Virus record (IMG/VR): IMGVR_UViG_3300032083_000404
Coordinates: 1 to 42,840 of that record
Direction: 5' to 3' (one strand)
DNA length: 42,840 nucleotides
Origin: a virus
The translations under genes were made by a program, and so were the position numbers. Each line of letters opens with the position of its first letter. Position 1 is the first letter of the stretch. The notes under the pieces were generated by a model. That model saw only the letters and a list, made by a program, of their open reading frames with translations, was not told where the DNA came from and made no database searches. Below are positions 1 to 8,656 of the stretch, piece after piece.

Positions 1-1
1 A

Positions 2-1078
2 CTGTTTGCGTTACTCAGTCAGACGCAACAACTTCATTCGTCTGTTGATATAGGCTCTATCTCAGAAGTTAGAGGTAATGCACAAGTTCTAAGAGATAAA
101 CCTTATGGTGCTGAACTTGAGTTCAACATCCAGCAAATGGATGATGTACGCACAGAAGCTGGCAGAGTTGCCATAACCTTTGAAGACGACTCTACAGTCA
201 AACTTACTGAACATTCCAAGCTGGTTATAGATGAATACATCTACGACCCAGACCCTTCTAAATCTAAAATGGCTTTGAAGTTTGCTAGTGGTACAGCACG
301 ATTTATTACAGGTAAATTCAATAACAAAAGCAATATATCTATTAAGACTCCTACTGCTGACATTGCTATACGTGGTACAGATTTTACTTGTACAGTAGAT
401 GAGCTTGGAAGGTCACTTGTAATTCTGTTGCCAGATGAAAATGGCATATCTAGTGGTGAAATTATTGTGGCCACTGCTATGGGTAGTGTCACGCTTAACA
501 AACCCTATCAAGCTACCACAGTATCTGTTTACGAAAACAACCCAACAAAACCAGTTACCTTAGACATATCACTTGATTTGATTGATAACATGTTGATTGT
601 TAATCCACCGCAAGTAGTAGACCAACAACTAGAAGAAACTCAGACACAAGCTACCGCTGACTACCTTGACTTTAATGACTTGGATATTGATTTTCTTAAC
701 GAAGACTTCTTAGATGCAGAAGCAGAACTAGAATTCACTGAGCTAGACATCAACTACTTAGATGTAAACTTTTTAGAAGACTTGCTTAACGTACTAGATG
801 CACTAGCTATATCTAAAGAAGAAGATGCACTTAAACAAGGAGGTGTGGGAATTCGTATTGTAGGTACAGATATAGGACAAGATAAGGACACGCAGATAAC
901 AACCATAGTCTCTGGTCAAAATATTAGCCTTACCAGAACAGTTAGCCAAAGTGCTAAACTAAACCTAGATGGTTCTAATAGCTATACAATAATACTAATA
1001 CAAGATGGCGTAGCCAATACAGTAAAAATAAATGGTGGTTCTTCAACAACAATAACAATCAAACAAGGTTCTGGATGA
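2..1078 (+). CDS. FecR-domain protein, 5'-truncated by window edge
   Basis: The frame is open from the window edge, so the real start lies to the left; the ATG at 137 falls inside the domain and is not the start. The first visible residues (LFALLS) could be the end of a signal peptide. A FecR-like beta domain runs from about nt 50 to 430: a G-x-I-x-x-V-x-G-x-A opening, a D-V-R-T-x-x-G-R segment, and the hallmark TPTADIAIRGTDF near nt 347-385. An Asp/Leu-rich segment with a repeated D-x-x-x-L-D/N-F pattern follows (nt 658-810), then a beta-rich tail. The stop overlaps the cyclase start as ATGA, implying translational coupling. In bacteria FecR-domain proteins act in the envelope and sit beside CHASE2 signalling genes; partnering with the cyclase is inferred. 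No membrane segment is visible in the rest of the protein. Confidence 0.85.
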   Translation: MFALLSQTQQLHSSVDIGSISEVRGNAQVLRDKPYGAELEFNIQQMDDVRTEAGRVAITFEDDSTVKLTEHSKLVIDEYIYDPDPSKSKMALKFASGTARFITGKFNNKSNISIKTPTADIAIRGTDFTCTVDELGRSLVILLPDENGISSGEIIVATAMGSVTLNKPYQATTVSVYENNPTKPVTLDISLDLIDNMLIVNPPQVVDQQLEETQTQATADYLDFNDLDIDFLNEDFLDAEAELEFTELDINYLDVNFLEDLLNVLDALAISKEEDALKQGGVGIRIVGTDIGQDKDTQITTIVSGQNISLTRTVSQSAKLNLDGSNSYTIILIQDGVANTVKINGGSSTTITIKQGSG

Positions 1079-2838
1079 AAAAACTTATACTACTATCACT
1101 CATATTTATATTGGTCTTGCCATTTATCTATCAAACCACACCACTCGAAGTGTTAAAACTCAGAACTTTTGATGCTTTGATACCAGAACAGCCAGAAAGT
1201 GGTAATTTTGTAATACTCAACATCACTGAAAATGATATTGCAAATGAAGGGGGTTACCCGTTATCAAGGCAAACATTAGCGCAAATACAAATTAATCTTT
1301 TGCGTAAAGGTGCTATAGGTGTAGGTTGGGTTATGGCTTTTCCTCAACCAGATAGATTTGGTGGTGACTTTGAGTTTATGGAAGCTTTGTCATTTTCTCC
1401 TAGTGTCCTCGCAATGTTTGAAGGTAAAGGTAATTACCCACCTACATCTGGTACAGTTATTTTAGGTGAAGATGCTGGCGGTATGATGGCAGAAGGCGTT
1501 ATAGAAAACATAGATGTTTTAAAAGAAAACAGTGCACAAGGCATAGCAGTCGCTAGAACAGACGTTGACAATTTAATTAGAAGATTGCCATTGCTTATGA
1601 AAACACCAGATGGTTGGGTGTCTTCATATGCCACAGAAGTTTTGAAAGTTTTGGCTGGAGCTGAAACATATGTAATAAAAACTAACGACAACGGTATAGA
1701 ACAAATCAGAGTAAGAGGCATACCACCTGTGTCAGTAGATTCGCTAGGTCGTAAGTGGATAAGTTGGGTAGATACACCACAAACAGACTTGGCAACTATG
1801 GACGTAGAAAACAAGTTTGTATTTGTAGGTTTTACAGCCAAAGGCATTATGCCACAGCTGGCAACTCCTGTAGGCTTATTAGAGCCACATAAAATACAAG
1901 CAGCTCTAGCTGAGTCAATTCTTATAGAAAATAGTCCTTACGTACCAGATTATGCTCTGGCTGTAGAAGTAATGATTTTATTGTCTTCAATGGTCCTTAT
2001 ATGGCTTGTGTTGAACGCTTTTGGTATAACTCTTGGTATTAGTATAGGAGCTGTTGTAATGACCGCTACGGCTTACTATGGCTATTGGACCATACAACAA
2101 GGCGTTTTAGTTGATGTTACTTGGGCCTTAATCTCACAGTTTATTACTGGTTCTACAGCTTTTTACTTGCGTTTTAGAGAACAATACAAGGCCAGACAGC
2201 TCATAAAACAGCAGTTTGGTAAATACTTAGACCCCAGAATGGTCAAAAAACTGCAATTAAATCCAGAACTGTGCCAAATTAATGGTGCTAGGGTCGATTG
2301 CTCGATAATTTTCACCGATCTAAGGGGTTTTACGAGCCTTTCTGAGTCAGTAGAGCCAGAAATGGTCACCTACATAATGAACTCTGTACTAGATGCACAG
2401 GTTAAGGCAGTGAACCAGTATATGGGCGTTACGGATAAATTCATCGGCGATGCGGGCATGTACCATTGGAACACAATCATACCGCAAGAAGATCATCATA
2501 ATCTCGCATTAGATGCAGCCATACAAATGGAAGAGAACATGCGCGAGCTTAACAAAAAATTTGTTGAAGAAGGCATACCAGAGGTTGCAGTGGGCGTGGG
2601 AGTAAACAGCGGAATTTGTGTTGCTGGAAATTTTGGAGCTACCGATAGGTTTGCGTTCAGTTTAATTGGTGACCCTTGCAACGTAGCAGCTCGCCTAGAA
2701 TCAGGAACTAAGGAGGCTGGTGTAAGCACATTGATTGGGCACGAAACAGCACAAAATTGTAGATATGTGTTAAAGTCACTACCAGATTTAAAAGTAAAAG
2801 GTAAAGCAAAAGCGCTAAAAGTATATACATGGGCATGA
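1075..2838 (+). CDS. CHASE2-domain membrane class III adenylate cyclase
   Basis: Predicted to make cAMP from ATP at the inner face of the membrane in response to an extracytoplasmic signal. An N-terminal membrane segment (residues 1-20) is followed by a CHASE2 sensor domain (about 25-290, beginning L-K-L-R-T-F-D-A), three more membrane segments (about 294-365), a short linker (LIKQQFGKYLDP) and a C-terminal cyclase domain (about 400-587). All catalytic positions are present: metal-binding D415 (FTDLRGFT) and D459 (DKFIGDAGM), adenine-specifying K455 and D533, and transition-state N536 and R540 (GDPCNVAARLE). It should therefore be active and ATP-specific. It overlaps FecR upstream and the i-spanin downstream by ATGA junctions, placing it in a phage lysis operon, which is very unusual. 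Base composition resembles its neighbours by eye. Confidence 0.93.
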   Translation: MKKLILLSLIFILVLPFIYQTTPLEVLKLRTFDALIPEQPESGNFVILNITENDIANEGGYPLSRQTLAQIQINLLRKGAIGVGWVMAFPQPDRFGGDFEFMEALSFSPSVLAMFEGKGNYPPTSGTVILGEDAGGMMAEGVIENIDVLKENSAQGIAVARTDVDNLIRRLPLLMKTPDGWVSSYATEVLKVLAGAETYVIKTNDNGIEQIRVRGIPPVSVDSLGRKWISWVDTPQTDLATMDVENKFVFVGFTAKGIMPQLATPVGLLEPHKIQAALAESILIENSPYVPDYALAVEVMILLSSMVLIWLVLNAFGITLGISIGAVVMTATAYYGYWTIQQGVLVDVTWALISQFITGSTAFYLRFREQYKARQLIKQQFGKYLDPRMVKKLQLNPELCQINGARVDCSIIFTDLRGFTSLSESVEPEMVTYIMNSVLDAQVKAVNQYMGVTDKFIGDAGMYHWNTIIPQEDHHNLALDAAIQMEENMRELNKKFVEEGIPEVAVGVGVNSGICVAGNFGATDRFAFSLIGDPCNVAARLESGTKEAGVSTLIGHETAQNCRYVLKSLPDLKVKGKAKALKVYTWA

Positions 2839-3233
2839 AGTTAAGTTTAATACTCGGAGGCTTGTTAGTCGTTTCTGTTGCTGGTTCTGCATGGTATATA
2901 GATTATCAAGCAGATCAAATTAGCACGTTAAAAGGCAATCAAGTAGTTTTAGAAACTGAAATAGAAAAACAAAACGAATCAATACAAAACTATTTAGCAG
3001 AACAAAAGAACCAACAAGCACAACTAAATCAGTTAGAAAATGATAAAAGAGCAGCTATGGAAGATGTCAATAGACTTAGAAAAACATTTGCTAATCACGA
3101 CTTAGATGAGTTGGCACTTGCTAAACCGGGTATGTTGCAAAGTCGTGTGAACAAAGCCTCAAACAGAGTGATGACTACCTTAGAGAATTTAAGCAATCCA
3201 AATCAATTTGATGAAAAACCTAGCACTAATTAG
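2835..3233 (+). CDS. Inner-membrane spanin (Rz-like i-spanin)
   Basis: A 132-residue protein with one N-terminal membrane segment (about residues 2-22), then a long Gln/Glu/Lys-rich coiled coil (about 28-85) and a C-terminal tail (N-H-D-L-D-E-L-A ... K-P-G-M-L-Q) of the type seen in phage i-spanins. The start is taken at 2835 because its ATG overlaps the cyclase stop as ATGA; an in-frame ATG at 2829 would add two residues. The lipoprotein gene starts inside its 3' end, the classic Rz/Rz1 overlap. Spanin pairs bridge and fuse the inner and outer membranes in the last step of lysis of Gram-negative hosts, so the pair also indicates a diderm host. Identification rests on architecture and context, since spanin sequences diverge quickly. 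Confidence 0.82.
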   Translation: MKLSLILGGLLVVSVAGSAWYIDYQADQISTLKGNQVVLETEIEKQNESIQNYLAEQKNQQAQLNQLENDKRAAMEDVNRLRKTFANHDLDELALAKPGMLQSRVNKASNRVMTTLENLSNPNQFDEKPSTN

Positions 3234-3576
3234 TTTAAGTATTTTCTTGGCCAGCTGCTCTTTGATGCAACCAATCAAACCTGTGGAAGTGAGAAGCATT
3301 GCAGAGAGAGCACCGTTGTATCACCCACCGTTACCTTACCCTATGTCTCTTACCAAAGTAGATTGGGAGATAATTACACCAGAACTTATGCAAGAGTATT
3401 TAGATTTGGTTGAAAAAGGTGAAGCACCTAGAAAAGCTTATTACGCATTATCTAGTAAAGAATACGAAAATCTTAGCATGGATATGGCAGAAATAACTCG
3501 TTATACCAAAGACATACTTTCTATAATCAAATACTATAGAGAATTAGACAAACCACAGGAAAAAGAAGATGAGTAA
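3211..3576 (+). CDS. Outer-membrane lipoprotein spanin (Rz1-like o-spanin)
   Basis: A 121-residue predicted lipoprotein. The signal peptide MKNLALISLSIFLASC ends in a canonical lipobox (L-A-S-C) with lipidated Cys16. A proline-rich stretch (YHPPLPYPM) follows, then a helical domain with Y-Y-x-L-S-x-K-E-Y and R-Y-T-K-D motifs that I associate with marine-phage proteins of this type. The ATG at 3211 lies 23 nt inside the i-spanin gene in another frame; an upstream TTG at 3208 is less likely. At 121 residues it is longer than lambda Rz1, so the C-terminal helical part may have an additional role. Its 3' end overlaps the nuclease gene by 8 nt. Confidence 0.82.
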   Translation: MKNLALISLSIFLASCSLMQPIKPVEVRSIAERAPLYHPPLPYPMSLTKVDWEIITPELMQEYLDLVEKGEAPRKAYYALSSKEYENLSMDMAEITRYTKDILSIIKYYRELDKPQEKEDE

Positions 3577-3964
3577 GACACCAGATGAATTTGTATATAG
3601 AGCTACGCTAGATCGCATAGTTGATGGTGACACTTTTGATTGCATCTTAGACCTTGGTTTTGACGTAAAACTACACAAACAAAGAGTCCGGTTGGCTGGA
3701 ATAGATACACCAGAGAGCCGTACTAGAAATTTAGAAGAAAAAGCATTAGGTCTAAAAGCGAAAGAAAGACTTAAAGAGCTTTGCGAAGGCACATTTAGAA
3801 TTAAATCTCTTGGGAAGGGAAAATATGGAAGGATTCTTGGCATACCTTATACAGCTGATGGAGAAGATATTTGCCAAAAGCTTATTAAAGAAAAACACGC
3901 AGTTGAATACTGGGGTGGAACCAAAACAGGCAAAGTTTTGGAAGATGGAACTTGGGGAGAATAA
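3569..3964 (+). CDS. Staphylococcal nuclease-like (SNase/TNase) endonuclease
   Basis: A 131-residue single-domain nuclease of the thermonuclease fold (PF00565). Residues matching the known active site are visible: D21 (VDGDTF), R41, D46 and E49 (RVRLAGIDTPE), and R88 (GKYGRILG). This is the spacing of the staphylococcal enzyme, which cleaves DNA and RNA using Ca2+. No signal peptide is present, so it should act in the cytoplasm, perhaps degrading host nucleic acid or processing phage DNA. It lies between the o-spanin (8 nt overlap) and the lysozyme (1 nt gap), and is thus expressed with the lysis genes. Confidence 0.92.
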   Translation: MSKTPDEFVYRATLDRIVDGDTFDCILDLGFDVKLHKQRVRLAGIDTPESRTRNLEEKALGLKAKERLKELCEGTFRIKSLGKGKYGRILGIPYTADGEDICQKLIKEKHAVEYWGGTKTGKVLEDGTWGE

Positions 3965-3965
3965 A

Positions 3966-4409
3966 ATGCAAATATCACAAGAGGGTTTAGCGCTAATAAA
4001 AAAGTTTGAAGGTTGTGAGTTAGAAGCTTACAAGTGCCCAGCTGGCGTATGGACCATAGGCTATGGCCACACTAAAGACGTAAAAGAAGGCGACAAAATA
4101 AACAAAGACGAAGCCGATTATCTTTTACAAGAAGAAATGATTGAGTACGAAAGCTATATTAACGACATGGTTGATGTTGACCTAAATCAAAGCCAATATG
4201 ATTCTATGTGTGCGTGGGTTTACAACTTAGGGCCATCCAACTTAGGTAGTTCTACCATGCTTCGTGTTTTGAACGAAGGTAAGTATGATGAAGTACCACA
4301 ACAAATGAAAAGATGGAACAAGGCTAATGGTGAGGTGTTAGACGGTTTGATACGCAGACGAGAAGCAGAAGCTTTATTATTTCAAGGTAAAGAGTGGAGT
4401 GAGGTTTAG
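3966..4409 (+). CDS. Endolysin, T4/P22-type lysozyme (GH24)
   Basis: A 147-residue muramidase that cleaves the glycan strands of peptidoglycan at lysis. The catalytic core is E15 (KFEGCE), C24 and T30 (YKCPAGVWTIGYGHT). This is the E-8-C-5-T variant known from several phage endolysins, in place of the E-D-T of T4 lysozyme. C-terminal family motifs are also present (S-M-x-A-W-V-Y-N-L-G and L-I-R-R-R-E-A-E). There is no signal peptide or SAR segment, so it would normally need a holin, and no obvious holin lies next to it. The ATG at 3966 follows the nuclease stop directly; a longer in-frame extension to 3810 lies inside the nuclease gene and is rejected. Confidence 0.95.
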   Translation: MQISQEGLALIKKFEGCELEAYKCPAGVWTIGYGHTKDVKEGDKINKDEADYLLQEEMIEYESYINDMVDVDLNQSQYDSMCAWVYNLGPSNLGSSTMLRVLNEGKYDEVPQQMKRWNKANGEVLDGLIRRREAEALLFQGKEWSEV

Positions 4410-4427
4410 CATGTTACATAAATGCAC

Positions 4428-4433
4428 TATACT
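4428..4433 (+). promoter_or_regulatory. Possible weak -10 box ahead of the terminase gene
   Basis: TATACT resembles a sigma70 -10 hexamer in the 94-nt gap between lysozyme and terminase. No good -35 lies 16-18 nt upstream (the best is TTTAGC), so this is a weak candidate only. Confidence 0.2.
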
Positions 4434-4455
4434 GACTACAGACACTATGTGTTTA

Positions 4456-4496
4456 GGGTCAGGTGGCTACTATGTCACTACCTAGTTGCTTGACCC
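4456..4496 (+). other. Inverted repeat / RNA hairpin upstream of terL
   Basis: GGGTCA (4456-4461) pairs perfectly with TGACCC (4491-4496). Inside, GGTGG (4462-4466) can pair with CTACC (4478-4482) with one G-T wobble, leaving an 11-nt apical loop and an 8-nt bulge on the 3' side. The structure ends 7 nt before the terminase ATG, where no Shine-Dalgarno sequence is visible. It lacks a T-tract, so it is not a standard terminator. It could modulate terL translation or mark a processing or protein-binding site; the role is unknown. Confidence 0.5.
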
Positions 4497-4503
4497 GTTT
4501 CTT

Positions 4504-5985
4504 ATGAAAGAAGTATCTTTTAAAGACTTTGACATACTTTCAGAACAAGACAAATCAGAAGCTCTTGCTCTTTTACATCGCTACGATCAAATAGATAAGC
4601 AAGATAGCTGTCAAAAAGATTTTATAAGTTTTGTAAAACATTTGTGGCCTGAATTTATAGAAGGCAGACACCATAAGATTATAGGCGACAAGTTTAACAA
4701 AATAGCACAAGGTAAATTAAAACGATTGATTGTGTGTTTACCTCCCAGACACTCTAAATCAGAGTTTGCATCTACCTACTTTCCAGCATGGATGATGGGC
4801 AAAAGAGGTGATCTAAAGATTATACAAACCACTCACACCGCTGAATTAGCTGTACGATTTGGACGTAAGGTTAGAAACATAATAGACAGTGAGGAATACC
4901 AACACATATTTCCTGAGTTAAAGTTACAAGCAGATAACAAATCAGCTGGTCGATGGACCACAAACCAAGAAGGTGAGTCGTTCTATGCTGGTGTTGGTGG
5001 TGCGATTACAGGTCGTGGTGCTGATTTACTTATTATTGATGACCCACACTCAGAGCAAGACGCACTATCTCCTAAGTCGTTAGAGTCGGCCTATGAGTGG
5101 TACACGTCTGGTCCAAGACAAAGACTACAGCCGGGCGGCATCATTGTGATAGTTATGACAAGATGGAGCACCAAAGACTTAGTAGGAAAGGTGTTAAAGA
5201 AACAGGGTGATGACAACGCAGATCAATGGGAAGTTGTAGAGTTTCCAGCAATTATGCCTGAAACAGAAACACCTTTATGGCCAGAGTTTTGGAAAAAAGA
5301 TGAATTATTATCGGTTAAAGCCTCGCTGCCAGTATCAAAATGGAATTCACAGTGGATGCAGAATCCTACCTCTGAGGAAGGTTCTATAGTAAAAAGAGAA
5401 TGGTGGAGGGAATGGAAGCAAGAAGAAGTACCAGATTACGAGTATGTTATACAAAGTTACGATACCGCTTTCTCTAAAAAAGAAACAGCTGACTACTCAG
5501 CTATAACCACATGGGCAATATTCAAAGACCGTGATGAGGTCGATCACATAATACTACTGGACGCAAAAAGATTTAGAGTAGACTTTCCAGAGCTGAAAAG
5601 AATAGCTTTTGACGAGTACAAGTATTGGGAACCTGACTGTGTATTGATCGAAGCAAAGGCTTCTGGAACACCACTAACACAAGAGCTTAGACGTATGGGC
5701 ATACCTGTGACCGCATATTCACCGAGTAGAGGCCAAGATAAAGTAGCAAGAATGAACAGTGTCGCGCCTATATTTGAATCTGGTATGGTTTGGGCACCTG
5801 ATGAAGACTATGCAGACTTAGTAAGGGAAGAATTAGCATCTTTTCCATTTGGTGATAACGATGATTTCTGCGATAGTACAACAATGGCTTTGATGAGATT
5901 TAGACAAGGTGGTTTTTTATCTTTGAAAGAAGATTATCAAGATGAAGCAAAATTTTTATCTAAAAACAGAACAGTATATTATTGA
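4504..5985 (+). CDS. terL: Terminase large subunit (packaging ATPase/nuclease)
   Basis: A 493-residue packaging motor that pumps DNA into the prohead and cuts the concatemer. The N-terminal ATPase has a Walker A-like PPRHSKSE (residues 80-87) and Walker B LLIIDD (D179/D180). The C-terminal RNase H-like nuclease has D320 (QSYDTAFS), E383 (VLIEAKASG) and an acidic DNDDFCD near the end. Length is normal for the family. ATG 4504 is preferred; a TTG six codons upstream (4486) is possible, and neither has a clear ribosome-binding site. The small subunit is not adjacent but lies at 40345. A 59-aa gene overlaps its stop. Confidence 0.96.
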   Translation: MKEVSFKDFDILSEQDKSEALALLHRYDQIDKQDSCQKDFISFVKHLWPEFIEGRHHKIIGDKFNKIAQGKLKRLIVCLPPRHSKSEFASTYFPAWMMGKRGDLKIIQTTHTAELAVRFGRKVRNIIDSEEYQHIFPELKLQADNKSAGRWTTNQEGESFYAGVGGAITGRGADLLIIDDPHSEQDALSPKSLESAYEWYTSGPRQRLQPGGIIVIVMTRWSTKDLVGKVLKKQGDDNADQWEVVEFPAIMPETETPLWPEFWKKDELLSVKASLPVSKWNSQWMQNPTSEEGSIVKREWWREWKQEEVPDYEYVIQSYDTAFSKKETADYSAITTWAIFKDRDEVDHIILLDAKRFRVDFPELKRIAFDEYKYWEPDCVLIEAKASGTPLTQELRRMGIPVTAYSPSRGQDKVARMNSVAPIFESGMVWAPDEDYADLVREELASFPFGDNDDFCDSTTMALMRFRQGGFLSLKEDYQDEAKFLSKNRTVYY

Positions 5986-6164
5986 TGAAAATATTTTTAA
6001 CAACATTCTTACATGATGCTAAAGAGTACGAAGGTCCTGACATTCATGCTGAAAACGAAGATCAAGCTTTGCTTATAGCAGAATCACAAGGCTTAATACT
6101 AGAAGGAGAGCTGACAGAATTATACTCTTTGGGTGACGAGATCAACCGTAGAGTGCTACACTAA
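5985..6164 (+). CDS. Small conserved-looking protein between terL and portal
   Basis: A 59-residue protein whose ATG overlaps the terL stop (TGATG). It begins MKIFLTTFLHDAKEY and continues with an acidic central part (A-E-N-E-D-Q-A-L-L-I-A-E). I do not recognise a family. It is accepted because it is tightly coupled to terL, ends 6 nt before the portal start, and no better reading frame fills the gap. Confidence 0.7.
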   Translation: MKIFLTTFLHDAKEYEGPDIHAENEDQALLIAESQGLILEGELTELYSLGDEINRRVLH

Positions 6165-6170
6165 ACGATT

Positions 6171-8654
6171 ATGGCAATAGACAAAGCATTAGGAACCCAA
6201 TCAAATCCAGATTTGAACATACAAGGGTCTTCGGTAACAATTCCACAAGAACCAACAAGACAAGAATTAATTAGTGACGCAGCACAAATACTGGTCAATG
6301 AAAATGAGATATTAGTAGGTGATGAGCTTGAAGAACAACCTATGCCACAGATGGATTTTAATTCTAATTTAGTTGATTTTATAGACCCAAGCACCTTACA
6401 AAAACTGGCCTCAGACTTAATAAGCTCTGTTGATAGCGACAAACAATCCAGAAGCGAGTGGGAAAAAACTTACACAGAGGGTCTTGAGTATCTTGGTATG
6501 AAGTTTGACGAACAAAGATCACAACCGTTTGAAGGCAGTTCTGGCGTTATTCATCCGATTTTGGCAGAAGCCGTAACCCAATTCCAAGCGCAAGCTTACA
6601 AGGAAATGCTGCCAGCTAAAGGTCCAGTGAAGACAGAAATTGTTGGCGCTAGAACCATAGAAACAGAAAATCAAGCAGAAAGGGTACAAGAGTTTATGAA
6701 CTATTACATTATGAATGTAATGCAAGAGTATGACCCAGAGTTAGATATGCTCTTATTTTATCTACCACTTGCGGGTTCAGCTTTTAAGAAAGTTTATTTC
6801 GATTTTGTAACAAACAAAGCTGTATCTAAATTTATAGCACCAGAGGACTTAATTGTTCCTTACGAAGCCAGTGATATGTCATCAGCAGAAAGAATCACAC
6901 ACGCCTTAAACATGTCACTGAATGAGATAAAAAAACAACAAGTTACAGGTTTTTATGCTGACGTTGAAATAAACGAGACAGACTATAACGATGACGATTC
7001 GGATGTAAAAACACAAATAGACGAAATACAGGGTATAGAATCAAGTTACAAAGAAGACAGAAGCAGAACAATATATGAAATACATACTGTTTTAGACATA
7101 GAAGGCTTTGAGGATGTAGACGCAAACGGACAGCCAACAGGTTTAAAACTACCTTATATAATTACCATAGATGAAGGTTCAGAAGCTGTACTGGCCATAA
7201 GAAGAAACTACATAGAAGGCGACCCGCTTAAAAACAAGATAAATTATTTTGTGCAGTACAAATTCTTACCGGGCCTTGGTTTCTATGGTTTAGGTCTTTC
7301 ACACATGATTGGTGGTTTATCTAAAGCCTCTACTTCTATACTCAGACAACTTATAGATGCTGGAACATTAGCTAACTTACCAGCTGGATTTAAAGCCAGA
7401 GGCATGCGAATTAGAGATGAGGACGAACCATTACAACCCGGTGAATTTAGAGATATTGACACTACAGGTGGCTCACTCAGAGAGAACCTAATACCGCTAC
7501 CTATAAAAGAACCTAGTAATGTGCTTATGCAATTACTTGGTTTATTAGTAGATTCAGGAAAAAGGTTTGCAGCTATAGCTGATATGAATGTTGGCGATAG
7601 TAATGCAGCTATGCCAGTAGGTACAACTGTAGCTCTCCTAGAAAGAGGAACCAAAGTAATGAGTGCAATACACAAAAGATTGCATTATGCACAAAAACAA
7701 GAGTTTCAGTTGTTGTCAAAAGTCTTTGCAGAGTATCTACCACCTTCATACCCGTTTGCTATGGGCACTGGGCCAAGTGAAATAAAACAACAAGACTTTG
7801 ATGGTCGTATTGATGTAATACCAGTATCTGACCCTAATATATTCTCACAAAGTCAAAGAATTACATTAGCACAAGAACTGCTACAAATGGTTCAATCAAA
7901 CCCAGAAATACATGGCCAACAAGGTATGTATGAAGCGTATAAAAGAATGTATGCAGCTCTAGGTGTAGATAACGTAGAGTCGCTTATACCTCCACCACCA
8001 GACAACACACCACAGCCAGTTGATGCTGGTTTAGAGAATAGTAGTCTTATGTTGGGTATACCAGCACAAGCATTTGAAGGGCAAAATCACGAAGCGCATT
8101 TGGAAACACACAAAAGCTTGTTTTTAACACAAGTTGTTAAAGAAAACCCTCAAATACAGTCTCTTATAATTAGTCATTGCATGCAGCATTTACAATTTTT
8201 GTCAGCACAAATAGCGAGTCAACAGATTCCAGAAGAAGTGCAAATGCAATTACAAGAGGTACAAGGTCAAATGCAACAAATGTCACCACAAGAAGCACAG
8301 CAAGTGCAGCAACAAATACAGATGACATTGGACCAATTCAGTGCGCCAATCATGGCACAGCTTACATCTGAATTCTTACAGTCTATAGGTCAGGGCCAGA
8401 GTGGTGACCCATTAGTAGAAATAAGAAAAACTGAGCTAGATTTAAAAGACAAAGAGCTAGACATAGAATCACAACAGTTTATACAAAAGCAGAACCAAAG
8501 GGCACAAGAGAAGATGCAAGAAAATATGTTGCAAGAACAACGCATAAATGTGCAAAAAGATATAGCTGATGATAAACTAAATGTAGCAATAGACAGACTT
8601 AAACAAAATGCTGATCTAAAGCTTATGGAATTAGGTACAAAAACGAGGAATTAA
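6171..8654 (+). CDS. Portal (head-tail connector) protein
   Basis: An 827-residue protein in the expected place after terL. It has portal-like features: E-x-x-Y-x-E-G-L-E-Y-L-G-M-K near residues 100-115, F-E-G-S-S-G-V-I-H-P-I-L-A-E, a helical centre, and a long Gln-rich, coiled-coil C-terminal region (about 690-827). The length suits the large portals of podoviruses, whose C-terminus forms a barrel or helical tail. Twelve copies would form the ring through which DNA enters and leaves. No Shine-Dalgarno is evident before the ATG. Confidence 0.9.
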   Translation: MAIDKALGTQSNPDLNIQGSSVTIPQEPTRQELISDAAQILVNENEILVGDELEEQPMPQMDFNSNLVDFIDPSTLQKLASDLISSVDSDKQSRSEWEKTYTEGLEYLGMKFDEQRSQPFEGSSGVIHPILAEAVTQFQAQAYKEMLPAKGPVKTEIVGARTIETENQAERVQEFMNYYIMNVMQEYDPELDMLLFYLPLAGSAFKKVYFDFVTNKAVSKFIAPEDLIVPYEASDMSSAERITHALNMSLNEIKKQQVTGFYADVEINETDYNDDDSDVKTQIDEIQGIESSYKEDRSRTIYEIHTVLDIEGFEDVDANGQPTGLKLPYIITIDEGSEAVLAIRRNYIEGDPLKNKINYFVQYKFLPGLGFYGLGLSHMIGGLSKASTSILRQLIDAGTLANLPAGFKARGMRIRDEDEPLQPGEFRDIDTTGGSLRENLIPLPIKEPSNVLMQLLGLLVDSGKRFAAIADMNVGDSNAAMPVGTTVALLERGTKVMSAIHKRLHYAQKQEFQLLSKVFAEYLPPSYPFAMGTGPSEIKQQDFDGRIDVIPVSDPNIFSQSQRITLAQELLQMVQSNPEIHGQQGMYEAYKRMYAALGVDNVESLIPPPPDNTPQPVDAGLENSSLMLGIPAQAFEGQNHEAHLETHKSLFLTQVVKENPQIQSLIISHCMQHLQFLSAQIASQQIPEEVQMQLQEVQGQMQQMSPQEAQQVQQQIQMTLDQFSAPIMAQLTSEFLQSIGQGQSGDPLVEIRKTELDLKDKELDIESQQFIQKQNQRAQEKMQENMLQEQRINVQKDIADDKLNVAIDRLKQNADLKLMELGTKTRN

Positions 8655-8656
8655 TT

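Noticed and set aside
2-2838. FecR/cyclase as host DNA flanking a prophage
   Set aside because: Direct ATGA coupling to the i-spanin, no integrase or attachment-site repeat, and similar base composition argue for phage genes, although assembly error cannot be excluded.
4410-4503. Possible tRNA-like fold upstream of terL
   Set aside because: No T-arm GGTTCGA-type sequence, acceptor end or cloverleaf spacing; only a hairpin remains.
8177-8371. A 64-codon frame inside the portal gene
   Set aside because: Ser/Thr/Asn-rich shadow of the Gln-rich portal C-terminus.
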